62,722 bases of DNA from Nonomuraea basaltis (GTDB lineage Bacteria > Actinomycetota > Actinomycetes > Streptosporangiales > Streptosporangiaceae): assembly GCF_005893125.1 (NCBI RefSeq), contig NZ_VCJS01000059.1:1-62722 (forward strand), given 5' to 3'. Position numbers and translations under genes: made by a program. Below are positions 1-7,933 of the stretch, in pieces (position 1 is the first letter of the stretch; each line of letters starts with the position of its first letter). The notes beneath the pieces were generated by a model. The model made no database searches and was not told the origin of the DNA. It saw only the letters and a list, made by a program, of their open reading frames with translations.

Positions 1-119
1 TATCACTTCAGCTCTAGTTGACTCAAAGACGGTGTTTTTGTTTTTTTTTTTTTCAAGCAGAAGACGGCATACGAGTGGTCTTAGGGTCTCGTGGGCTCGG
101 AGATGTGTTTAAGAGACAG
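1..119. other. Illumina Nextera adapter and poly-T artefact, not genomic
   Basis: Bases 54-75 match the Illumina P7 flow-cell oligo (CAAGCAGAAGACGGCATACG at 54-73). Ten bases follow, the size expected for the last two P7 bases plus an 8-nt index. GTCTCGTGGGCTCGG lies at 86-100, and 101-119 is the Tn5 mosaic end with one mismatch. Bases 37-53 are almost pure T and 1-36 resemble nothing else here. Genomic sequence therefore starts at about base 120. This is established knowledge of the library chemistry applied to sequence seen directly. Confidence 0.97.
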
Positions 120-562
120 GATGGGTGCTGGGGGCCGACACACTCGCCAAGCTGGCACGGCGTGCCGACGAGGACCTGCTCGGGCTGGTGTGCGCGGCGC
201 TGGGGGAGAGCGCGGACGGGGTCGTGGCCGCGCGTCTGGAGCGCACGGCCGCCTTCGCCCGCGCCGCCCTGTTCGAGGGCGGGACCGACGACCTGGTGGA
301 CGAGATGTTCGGGTCGGAGTGGGTCAGCGGGGGCGAGTACGGTTTCGCGGTGGCTGAGGAGGCCGAGCCGCTTTCCGGCGATCCGGCGAAGTGGCGGGCG
401 CTGGCGCAGCAGCGGCTGGGCGAGATCAAGGAGCTGCGGGGCACGGTGGAGCGACTGCAGGCCGAGGTCGAACGGCTGTCGGCGGCCGAGCCGGTCGTCG
501 AGCGCGGCAGGCGCGGCGGGCGGTTGCGCTCGCTGATCAGGCACCTGCGGAGCGCCGGATGA
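120..562 (+). CDS. glycosyltransferase, C-terminal fragment (5' cut by contig end)
   Basis: The reading frame is open from the adapter junction to TGA at 560-562, leaving about 147 residues. The segment reading ARLERTAAFARAALF, followed by a DDLVDEMFGSEW stretch, closely resembles the C-terminal third of the glycosyltransferase at 2670-4352 (ARLDRTSALSRAALV, DDLIDALFGLEW). It is therefore most likely the tail of a paralogous GT2 protein. The last 50 residues form a charged heptad-like helix (KELRGTVERLQAEVERL) and then a basic end, as in its paralogue. Its stop overlaps the next start as ATGA, implying one transcript and translational coupling. The catalytic domain is missing only because the contig ends, so this is not evidence of a pseudogene. 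The apparent GTG start at 125 is probably internal. Confidence 0.75.
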
Positions 563-2673
563 TCCGGGAGCTGCTGGCGGAGCTGCGCGGGGCTCCCGTC
601 TTCTTCGCCGGGATCGACGACGTCGACCCGATCTACGCCGCGCGGGGCCGCTCGGACGCCGAGGATCGGGGCACAGGTGGCGACACCGCTCAGGGCCGGG
701 CTGCGCCGGCCGGGGTGGTCGATCTCGACCGGGATCTGGTGGAGCCGGCCGCCGAGCCCGACCAGGTGCGGGAGGTTCTGGTGCTGGCCAGGACGCCGGC
801 CGACCTGCGCAGGATCGCCACTTTGCACAAGCTGCTGCCGCAGGCCGAGCGGGTGGTGGTGGCCGTACTCGACACGCCTGCCGCCCATCCGGCTCCCGTG
901 CCCACGCCGACGCCCGCGCACCGGTGGCGGTCGCTGACGGACCTGCGGGTGTATCAGCCCAAGAATCGGGTCTGGGTGGTGGACGCCCGTTTCTCCGCGC
1001 CCACGCCCGCCGGGCGTACCGTGACGGCGACGGCGCGGGCGTTCGCCGGGCATCGGCTGGACGTGATCACCGCACCGGCGGCGGCGATCGCCGGCGTCGG
1101 GGCGGCCGACTGGCGGCCGGGCGATCCGAACGCGACTCCTGCCGAGGTGACGGGGCCGGTTCCGGAGCGGGTCGGCGCGCCGGGCAGCGACATGGTCCTG
1201 CGCACGACCGGCAGCTCCGAACCCCCTCCAGAACAGATCGACGGCGCAGGCGCCGTCGCGCAGGCCGACGGCACAGGCGAGATCGCGCGGACTGACGGCG
1301 CCGGAAACGCGGCCGCCGGCACGCACGCCGAAGGCGTGGTCGCCGCCTCGGGACCCGAGGACGTGGGGCCGGTCGAGTGGGCCGGGGATGAGACGCCCAT
1401 TGAGCGGCCGACGCTTCGCGCGGCGAGCTGGGAGCGTCTCGGGCGGCCCGGAATGGCGGACTCGCCGCTGGCCGACCCGGACGTGCTGAGCGAGCCGTCG
1501 ATGGTGCCCCCGGTGGACGAGCGGCTGGTCAACCCCCAGGGTTTCGTGACCACCCCGTCCCGGGGCATGGCGTCACTGGCCGAGCGGGACGGACGCTGGT
1601 CGGTGGTGCTGGACGGGAAGGTCGTGACGTCGTTCGCGGAGTCGGGCGGGGTCACGGACGCGGACGTGGCCAGGCTGCGGCAGGTCCGCGGCGTCGAGGT
1701 GGACTGGCGGCACGCGCACAGCGGCCCGCTCGCCGCCGTAAGGGTCCTGGCCGGGCTGGCCACCGCCGGGGTGCCGCTGGTTGCGGAGGCGGTGCCGCGC
1801 TGGGCGGGCGCGCTCGGAGAGGACGTCATCCAGCTCATCGAGCGCTGTCCGGATCTGGCCGACGAGCTGCGGCGGGAGGAGCACAGCATCCGCCTGCGCC
1901 GCGCGGCCCTGCGTACCCATGGGGTGGCGGCCAGGTGGGAGCAACTCGGCGCGCCGGCCCCCGCTCCCCCACTCACGTCGGTGCTGCTGGCCACCCGCCG
2001 TACCGACATGGTGTCCTTCGCCCTCGACCAGATCGCCCGCCAGCGCGACGTCCAGCTCGAGGTGATCCTCGCCCTGCACGGCGTGCCGAAGGGACATCCG
2101 GACGTGGCGGCCGCGATCGCGGCGTTCGATGGCCCGCTGACCGTGTACGAGGCCGACCACCAGGCCGTGTTCGGCGAGGTGCTGAACGAGGCGGCCACCA
2201 GGGCGTCGGGATCGTTCCTGCTGAAGATGGACGACGACGACTGGTACGGCCCCGACTTCCTGTTCGACCTGCTGCTGGCGCATTCGTACTCGGGGGCGCA
2301 GGTGGTCGGCACGGTACCGGAGTTCGTCTACCTGTCCTCCATCGACGTCACCGTGCATCGCAGGCAGATCACCGAGCAGATCACCAGCTTCGTCGCCGGC
2401 GGGACGATCCTGGTGGAGCGCTCGGCGTTCCAGGCGATCGGCGGGTTCCGGCCGTTGCGGCGCTCGGTGGACACCCAGTTCCAGGAGGCCCTGCAGGCGG
2501 CGGGCGGGCAGATCTACCGCACGCACGGCCTGGGCTACATCCTGCGCAGGGGCCCGGCGGCCAACCACACGTGGCAGGAGCCGATCGGGACGTTCCTGCA
2601 GCGGAACCGGCGGCAGTGGCGCGGCTTCCGCCCGAACGCCCTCATGGAGCTGGACGGGAGCCTCCGCCCATGA
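559..2673 (+). CDS. large glycosyltransferase family 2-like protein
   Basis: The start ATG at 559 overlaps the previous stop, and no better ribosome site exists upstream. The protein has 704 residues. The N-terminal half has no domain I recognise and includes a low-complexity Gly/Ala/Asp-rich linker around residues 220-270. The C-terminal ~230 residues form a GT-A/GT2-like domain: TSVLLATRRTDMVSFALDQI resembles the nucleotide-binding first strand and helix, and KMDDDDWYGPDF is the metal-binding acidic motif. An aromatic and His-containing tail (ANHTWQE) follows. It probably transfers a sugar to a cell-surface or secreted glycan in the cytoplasm; donor and acceptor cannot be read from sequence. 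The neighbours on both sides are glycosyltransferases in the same operon, and the stop overlaps the next ATG. Confidence 0.8.
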   Translation: MIRELLAELRGAPVFFAGIDDVDPIYAARGRSDAEDRGTGGDTAQGRAAPAGVVDLDRDLVEPAAEPDQVREVLVLARTPADLRRIATLHKLLPQAERVVVAVLDTPAAHPAPVPTPTPAHRWRSLTDLRVYQPKNRVWVVDARFSAPTPAGRTVTATARAFAGHRLDVITAPAAAIAGVGAADWRPGDPNATPAEVTGPVPERVGAPGSDMVLRTTGSSEPPPEQIDGAGAVAQADGTGEIARTDGAGNAAAGTHAEGVVAASGPEDVGPVEWAGDETPIERPTLRAASWERLGRPGMADSPLADPDVLSEPSMVPPVDERLVNPQGFVTTPSRGMASLAERDGRWSVVLDGKVVTSFAESGGVTDADVARLRQVRGVEVDWRHAHSGPLAAVRVLAGLATAGVPLVAEAVPRWAGALGEDVIQLIERCPDLADELRREEHSIRLRRAALRTHGVAARWEQLGAPAPAPPLTSVLLATRRTDMVSFALDQIARQRDVQLEVILALHGVPKGHPDVAAAIAAFDGPLTVYEADHQAVFGEVLNEAATRASGSFLLKMDDDDWYGPDFLFDLLLAHSYSGAQVVGTVPEFVYLSSIDVTVHRRQITEQITSFVAGGTILVERSAFQAIGGFRPLRRSVDTQFQEALQAAGGQIYRTHGLGYILRRGPAANHTWQEPIGTFLQRNRRQWRGFRPNALMELDGSLRP

Positions 2674-4352
2674 GCAGCATCCCCCGCATTCCGCACAACG
2701 ACTTCGGCGTCCTCACGCCCCCCGCTCTGGGCGCGTGGGAGCCGTCACTCACCGTCACGGTCGTCATCCCGGCCCACGACCGCCAGGAGACCCTGGACCT
2801 GACCCTGGCCGCCCTTTCGGCCCAGAGCTACCCGGAGCACCTCCTCGACGTCATCGTCGTGGACGACGGCAGCGCCCCGCCGCTGCGCCTGCCCGACCTC
2901 GCCCCGGCGAAGACGAAGCTGATCTCCAGTCCGCCGGGCGGCTGGGGCCGGGCGTGGGCCGTGCAGGCGGGCCTGGACGCGGCCACCGGCGAAGTCCTCT
3001 TCGTGCTGGACGCCGACATGGTCCCGCACCGCCGCCACGTGGAGGCCCAGCTCCGCTGGCACCACCTGGCCCCGTACGTGGTGGTGCTGGGCTGGATCGA
3101 CTTCACCGCGCCCGGCCCCCTCCCCTCGCCTGAGCAGGTCCGCGGGGCCGTGGAATCCGGCGCGGAGGACACTCTCTTCCCGCTCTCCCCCTATCGGCAC
3201 GACTGGGCGGAGGAGATCATTCATGACCACGACGGCCTGCGCACCGCACCCAGTTCGCTGGCGACCCGCATCCACGTGGGGGCCACGGTGTCGTACCCGG
3301 CCGCGCTGCTGCGCTCGATCGGCGGCATGGACACCTCGCTCGTGCTGGCGGAGGACACCGAGCTGGGCTACCGGCTCACCCAGGCGGGCGTGGTGTTCGT
3401 CCCGGACCCGGAGTCTCGTTCGTGGCACATCGGGCTGCCCACGGCGATGCGCGACTTCGCGGCGCTGAAGCGCTACAACGACCCGTACATCGCCGACCGG
3501 GTCCCCTACCGCCGCTACCTGCGCACGGACCCGGGCCGCCAGTGGCTGGTGCCGTACGTGGACGCGGTGGTGCCGCCGGGCTCGTACGAGGACGTCCGGG
3601 CGACGGTCGACGGCCTGCTGGCGAGCTCGATCCCGGACGTCCGGGTCACGGTCCCGGGCCCCTGGGACGCGCTGACCGGCGGCCGCCGCTCGCCGCTCAC
3701 CGACCCGGACCTCGACCTGCGCCTCATCCACGCCACGTTCGAGCACGATCCGCGGGTCCGTCTCACGGTGGACCCGGTCGCCCCCGGCTCCCGGTCGCCG
3801 TTCCGTCTCCAGGTGCCCCCGGGCTGGGTGCCGTCGAAGGACACGCTGGAGCACCTCATCGCGTACATGGAGGAGCACGACACGGGCGCCCTCTGCATTG
3901 CCCTGGAGGAGACCGAGCAGGGCGTGACCGTGGCCCGTCTGGACCGCACGTCTGCCCTTTCCAGAGCCGCCCTGGTCGCCACCCCCCAGGACGACCAGGA
4001 CGACCTGATCGACGCCCTCTTCGGCCTGGAATGGGCGGACGGCGAGACCTCAGGCTTCAAACGCCGCCCGCCCGTCTACCCGCCCCGCAAGAAACCGGTC
4101 TCTGAGATCGCCAAGCTCACGGCCGCCCATGAGAAGGAGATCGCCCTTTACCGCAAGCGCACGGCCGCCCTTCGCGCCGAGCTCGCCCAGTTGCGCAGGG
4201 AGTCGGGCAAGAACGGCAGGGACGCGGCGCGCTGGCGAGAGAAGGCAGAGTCCTGGCGCCGCGAGGCGATGCGCCTGGTCCGCGAGCAGGACCGCACGGT
4301 CCTGAAGCGTGCCGTCCGGCGCGTCCGCAACCTGGCCTTCCCGGACGTCTAG
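2670..4352 (+). CDS. glycosyltransferase family 2 with C-terminal coiled coil
   Basis: The protein has 560 residues, with ATG at 2670 overlapping the preceding TGA. An N-terminal GT2 domain is clear: VTVVIPAHDRQETLDLTLAAL, then VIVVDDGSAPP, the DxD motif LFVLDADMVPHR, and the acceptor-side segment MDTSLVLAEDTELGYRL with its ED motif. Residues ~480-560 form a highly charged coiled coil ending in a basic tail. The middle segment matches the truncated first gene of the window, so the two are tandem paralogues. Activity is inferred to be processive or initiating sugar transfer to a polymer or lipid-linked glycan. The gene ends 13 bp from the stop of convergent hom, leaving no room for a conventional terminator. 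Confidence 0.88.
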   Translation: MSSIPRIPHNDFGVLTPPALGAWEPSLTVTVVIPAHDRQETLDLTLAALSAQSYPEHLLDVIVVDDGSAPPLRLPDLAPAKTKLISSPPGGWGRAWAVQAGLDAATGEVLFVLDADMVPHRRHVEAQLRWHHLAPYVVVLGWIDFTAPGPLPSPEQVRGAVESGAEDTLFPLSPYRHDWAEEIIHDHDGLRTAPSSLATRIHVGATVSYPAALLRSIGGMDTSLVLAEDTELGYRLTQAGVVFVPDPESRSWHIGLPTAMRDFAALKRYNDPYIADRVPYRRYLRTDPGRQWLVPYVDAVVPPGSYEDVRATVDGLLASSIPDVRVTVPGPWDALTGGRRSPLTDPDLDLRLIHATFEHDPRVRLTVDPVAPGSRSPFRLQVPPGWVPSKDTLEHLIAYMEEHDTGALCIALEETEQGVTVARLDRTSALSRAALVATPQDDQDDLIDALFGLEWADGETSGFKRRPPVYPPRKKPVSEIAKLTAAHEKEIALYRKRTAALRAELAQLRRESGKNGRDAARWREKAESWRREAMRLVREQDRTVLKRAVRRVRNLAFPDV

Positions 4353-4365
4353 CGCCTCTGGGCGG

Positions 4366-5655
4366 TCAGTCGTCGCCCTCCACCCGCATCACGCTGGCCA
4401 CCGCGCGGACGATGTCCAGCTCCCGCAGCCCCTCCATCGTCGCCGCCAGGGCGGCGTCGGTGGCGCGGTGGGTGACGATGACGAGCTGGGCGTCGTCCCC
4501 GTGCCCCTCCTGGCGCACCGTCTGGATGGAGACGTCGTGCTTGGCGAACAGCTCCGCCACGCGCGCCAGCACGCCCGGCTTGTCGGCCACGTCCAGCGCC
4601 ACGTGGCAGCGCGTGACGGTCTCGCCCATGGGATGCACGGCCAGGTCCGCGTACGTCGACTCGTCCGGCCCGCGCGTGCCGGCCAGCCGGTTGCGGGCGA
4701 CGGCCACGAGGTCGCCCAGCACGGCCGAGGCCGTGGGCGCCCCGCCGGCCCCCTTGCCGTAGAACATGAGCTGCCCCGCCGACTCCGCCTCCACGAAGAC
4801 CGCGTTGTACGCCTCCCGCACCCCCGCCAGCGGATGGGTCCGCGGAATCATCGCCGGGTGCACCCGCACCCCGAACGAGCGGCCGTCGTCGGAGCGGGCG
4901 CAGATGGCCAGCAGCTTGACCACGCAGCCCATGGCCTTGGCCGAGGCCACGTCGGTGGCGGTGATCTCGGTGATGCCCTCCCGGTGCACGTCGGCGGCCG
5001 TGACGCGGCTGTGGAAGGCGAGGCCGGCCAGGATGGCGGCCTTGGCGGCGGCGTCGAAGCCCTCGACGTCGGCCGTGGGATCGGCCTCGGCGTAGCCGAG
5101 GGTCTGGGCCTCCTCCAGGGCGTCGGTGAAGGACGCGCCCGTGGTGTCCATCTTGTCGAGGATGTAGTTGGTGGTGCCGTTGACGATGCCCAGCACCCGC
5201 TTGACGTGGTCGCCGGCCAGCGACTCGCGCAGGGGGCGCAGCAGCGGGATGGCCCCGGCGACGCTGGCCTCGGAGTAGAGGTCGCCGTTGCCGGTCCGGG
5301 CGGCTTCGTAGAGGGTGGCGCCGTACTCGGCCAGCAGCGCCTTGTTGGCGGTGACCACGGACTTGCCCCTGGACAGGGCGGAGACGATCAGCGTGCGGGC
5401 GGGCTCGATGCCGCCGATGACCTCGATCACGATGTCGACGTCGTCGCGGGCGACCAGCGCCTCGGCGTCGGTGGTGAGCAGCGCCGGGTCCACGTCGATG
5501 TCGCGCTTGCGGCCCAGGCGGCGTACGGCGACCCCGGCCAGCTCCAGCGGGGCGCCGATGCGGGCGGCCAGGTCGCCGGCCTGCTCGTGCATGAGCCTGA
5601 TGACCTGCGAGCCGACGACCCCGCAGCCCAGAAGAGCCACTTTCAGCGGTTTCAC
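4366..5655 (-). CDS. hom: homoserine dehydrogenase
   Basis: NAD(P)-dependent reduction of aspartate-4-semialdehyde to homoserine, the branch point to threonine and methionine. The 429-residue length fits the ACT-domain class. Visible features are the Rossmann motif GCGVVG (residues 10-15), the conserved VTANKALLAEYG segment, NGTTNYILDKM, GYAEADPTADVEGFDAAAK with the substrate-binding acidic residues, and a C-terminal ACT-like domain (HVALDVADKPGVLARVAELF) that usually gives threonine feedback control. GTG at 5655 is chosen because it overlaps the lysA stop by four bases and starts directly at the Rossmann strand; longer in-frame options run into lysA. thrC and thrB, which usually follow hom in actinomycetes, are absent: the next gene is a convergent glycosyltransferase. 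Confidence 0.96.
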   Translation of the reverse strand: MKPLKVALLGCGVVGSQVIRLMHEQAGDLAARIGAPLELAGVAVRRLGRKRDIDVDPALLTTDAEALVARDDVDIVIEVIGGIEPARTLIVSALSRGKSVVTANKALLAEYGATLYEAARTGNGDLYSEASVAGAIPLLRPLRESLAGDHVKRVLGIVNGTTNYILDKMDTTGASFTDALEEAQTLGYAEADPTADVEGFDAAAKAAILAGLAFHSRVTAADVHREGITEITATDVASAKAMGCVVKLLAICARSDDGRSFGVRVHPAMIPRTHPLAGVREAYNAVFVEAESAGQLMFYGKGAGGAPTASAVLGDLVAVARNRLAGTRGPDESTYADLAVHPMGETVTRCHVALDVADKPGVLARVAELFAKHDVSIQTVRQEGHGDDAQLVIVTHRATDAALAATMEGLRELDIVRAVASVMRVEGDD

Positions 5656-7034
5656 AGCTGCCCCCTCAAGAGATCGTCCTCGGTCTCGCCCTGCACGATC
5701 ACGCGGGCGGCGCCGCGCGAGACGGCCACCACGGCGGGCCTGGGCAGGTAGTTGTAGTTGCTGGCCAAAGAGCGGCAGTAGGCGCCGGTCGCGGCCACGG
5801 CGACCAGGTCGCCCGGCGCGAGGTCGGCAGGGAAGTGGCAGTCGCGCGCGATGATGTCGCCGCTCTCGCAGTGCTTGCCGACCAGGCGGCTGAGCATGGG
5901 CTCGGCGGCGCTCTCGCGGCTGGCCAGCACGGCGGTGTATTCGGCGCCGTAGAGCGCGGTGCGGACGTTGTCGCTCATGCCGCCGTCGATGCTGACGTAT
6001 GTCCGCAGGCCCTCGACGTCCTTGACCGTGCCGACCTCGTAGAGGGTGATGCCGCCGGGGCCGACGATGGCGCGGCCGGGCTCGACGGTCAGCCGGGGCA
6101 CGGGCAGCCCCGCGTCCACGCAGACCTTGGCGACGATCTCGCGCAGGTCGTCGGCCAGCTCCTTGATGTCGGGCGCCTCGTCGTCCTCGACGTACGCGAT
6201 GCCGTAGCCGCCGCCGAGGTCCAGCTCGGGCAGCACGACGCCGTGCTCGTCCTTGATCTGCACGAGCAGCGTGGCCAGGCGCCTGGCCGCCACCTCGAAC
6301 CCGCCCGTGTCGACGATCTGGGACCCGATGTGCGAGTGCAGGCCGACGAGCTCGAGCTGCGGAAGGGCGAGGATGCGGCGCACGGACTCGGCGGCCGCCC
6401 CGGCGTTGAGCGACAGGCCGAACTTCTGGTCGTCGTGCGCCGTGGCGATGAACTCGTGCGTGTGCGCCTCGACCCCGGTGGTCACCCGGATCATCACCTT
6501 GGGCCGCTTGCCGAGCCGCTCGGCGAGGTAGCCGAGTCTGGCGATCTCCTCGAAGGAGTCGACCACGATGTGCCCGACCCCGGCGTCCAGGGCCCTGGTC
6601 AGCTCGGCGGAGGACTTGTTGTTGCCGTGCATCGTGATGCGTTCGGCCGGGAACCCGACGCTGAGCGCGACCGCCAGCTCGCCGCCGCTGGCCACGTCGA
6701 GCCCGAGGCCCTCGTCCTTCAGCCAGCGGACGATCTCCTTGCACAGGAACGCCTTGCCGGCGTAATGGACGTCCGAGCCGGCGAACGCCGTCGCGTAGTC
6801 GTGCATGCGCGAGCGCACGTCGTCCTCGTCAAGGATGTAGAGCGGCGTGCCGTGGTCGCGGGCCAGGTCGCGTACGTCCACGCCGCCGACCGTGAGCGCG
6901 CCATCGGTCCGGGTCGACGTTCGGGGCCAGATCGAGGGGTTGATCTGGTTGAGGTCGGCGGGCGCCTGCGGTGGGCGCTCGTGGGGCAGCATCTCGGCGT
7001 GCCGGTCCCCGGCTGGATGGACGAATCGACTCAC
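5652..7034 (-). CDS. lysA: diaminopimelate decarboxylase
   Basis: PLP-dependent decarboxylation of meso-diaminopimelate to L-lysine, the last step of lysine biosynthesis, in the cytosol. The 460 residues fit the family. HYAGKAFLCKE contains the PLP lysine (K94). HGNNKS, GLHSHIGSQI, the phosphate-binding DLGGGYGI segment, EPGRAIVG and GKHCESGDII (active-site Cys from the partner subunit) are all present in order. GTG at 7034 is chosen because the resulting N-terminus (VSRFVHPAGDRHAEMLP) matches the usual actinobacterial start; an upstream in-frame ATG would add 22 unlikely residues. The gene overlaps hom by 4 bp, so lysine and homoserine synthesis are co-expressed. An AT-rich leader with repeated GGATATTTT elements lies just upstream. 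Confidence 0.96.
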   Translation of the reverse strand: MSRFVHPAGDRHAEMLPHERPPQAPADLNQINPSIWPRTSTRTDGALTVGGVDVRDLARDHGTPLYILDEDDVRSRMHDYATAFAGSDVHYAGKAFLCKEIVRWLKDEGLGLDVASGGELAVALSVGFPAERITMHGNNKSSAELTRALDAGVGHIVVDSFEEIARLGYLAERLGKRPKVMIRVTTGVEAHTHEFIATAHDDQKFGLSLNAGAAAESVRRILALPQLELVGLHSHIGSQIVDTGGFEVAARRLATLLVQIKDEHGVVLPELDLGGGYGIAYVEDDEAPDIKELADDLREIVAKVCVDAGLPVPRLTVEPGRAIVGPGGITLYEVGTVKDVEGLRTYVSIDGGMSDNVRTALYGAEYTAVLASRESAAEPMLSRLVGKHCESGDIIARDCHFPADLAPGDLVAVAATGAYCRSLASNYNYLPRPAVVAVSRGAARVIVQGETEDDLLRGQL

Positions 7035-7110
7035 CCGATCGAGGCTATCGGAACCGCAACTCCCCCATGACCCCGTGCCCACGTATCGAGACACGATCAA
7101 GGGGTTCGTG

Positions 7111-7150
7111 GGATATTTTTACGCTTTTTCGCCTTTTTTCCGGATATTTT
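7111..7150. promoter_or_regulatory. AT-rich leader with direct repeat upstream of lysA
   Basis: GGATATTTT occurs at 7111-7119 and again at 7142-7150 (31-bp period), separated by runs of T on the plus strand. This ~40-bp island is strikingly AT-rich within DNA of about 70% G+C. It lies between the nrtL stop (7159) and the lysA start (7034). On the minus strand it reads as A-rich tracts with AAAATATCC repeats, suitable for a promoter upstream element or for an Lsr2-type AT-binding protein. Role inferred only. Confidence 0.4.
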
Positions 7151-7158
7151 GCAATCCG

Positions 7159-7782
7159 TCATAGCCGGTCCGGTCCCATCAGCACTCCCCGCACGGCCTC
7201 CGCCAGCCGCACCCGCGCCGTGTGCACCGGCCGGGCGGGCTCGTCCCCGCGGGGCACGGCCGGCGCGTGCTCGTGAGCGTCGTGGTAGGCCAGGGCCAGC
7301 CGCACGAGGTACGTCTCCCACCCAGGATCTCTGCTGACCAGCCGCCCGGGCAGCTCGGCCAGCACCCGCAGCACCCGCCGGTCGTACGGATCGGAGAGCA
7401 GCTCGGGCCGGAACCCGGCGACCGGCACCCCGAGCTCCCCGGCCCACCGCCGCACCGCGCAGGCCCGCGCGTGCGCGTACCGGACCACGAACCCGGGGTT
7501 TTCCCAGGTGCGGGGAGAGTCAGACCACCCGGGCTCGGGGATGTCGACGGGCTCGGCGGTCGCCACGATCTCCCCGGGCACGGACACGGCGATCCGCAGG
7601 AATCCGTTCTCCCGCACCTCGACTCCGGCGACCCCGGGCAGCGCGCGCACAAGCGCCGCGAGCTCGTCCGCGGGGACGCGCCGCCGCAGGGCCGCGGCCG
7701 AGACGTAGAGCGCCTCCCGCTCCCACGTGCCTTCGGGGACGGGCGGCTCCCCCAGCACCTCGGCCAGCTCCCCAAGCGTCAC
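7159..7782 (-). CDS. nrtL: ArgS-related anticodon-binding protein (NrtL-like, DALR domain)
   Basis: This 207-residue protein resembles the stand-alone arginyl-tRNA-synthetase-like proteins found beside argS/lysA in actinomycetes. The C-terminal ~100 residues look like a DALR anticodon-binding helical domain: FVVRYAHARACAVRRWA, a typical Arg-tRNA-synthetase signature, then GRLVSRDPGWETYLVRLALAYHDAHEHAPAVP. The catalytic HIGH/KMSKS Rossmann domain is absent, so it cannot aminoacylate. It may bind tRNA-Arg or regulate, but this is unproven. GTG at 7782 is the start used. It precedes lysA in the same orientation with a 124-bp AT-rich gap. The name rests on recalled genome context plus the DALR-like motif. 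Confidence 0.75.
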   Translation of the reverse strand: MTLGELAEVLGEPPVPEGTWEREALYVSAAALRRRVPADELAALVRALPGVAGVEVRENGFLRIAVSVPGEIVATAEPVDIPEPGWSDSPRTWENPGFVVRYAHARACAVRRWAGELGVPVAGFRPELLSDPYDRRVLRVLAELPGRLVSRDPGWETYLVRLALAYHDAHEHAPAVPRGDEPARPVHTARVRLAEAVRGVLMGPDRL

Positions 7783-7933
7783 GCCGACGACCCTATGCCA
7801 GGGAACTTCCGACCCGGGGCTCGCGATCGCCCAGCTCGTCGCCGGATCCTTGGCGGGCCTGCCCGCCGGGCGGTCACCCGGGATGTCCAGGCCTCCGGCT
7901 ACCTGCTCATGGCCCTGGCGACGGCGCTCCGGC

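Noticed and set aside
37..53. T-tract as transcription terminator
   Set aside because: It precedes the P7 adapter and is sequencing or library junk, not genome.
4309..5751. Long plus-strand open frame across hom
   Set aside because: Antisense to homoserine dehydrogenase with typical mirrored composition; no ribosome site or domain.
7783..7933. Open plus-strand fragment upstream of nrtL (ends with YLLMALATALRLR)
   Set aside because: Looked faintly protein-like, but it has no start with ribosome site, no recognisable family and lies in a normal-sized promoter gap.
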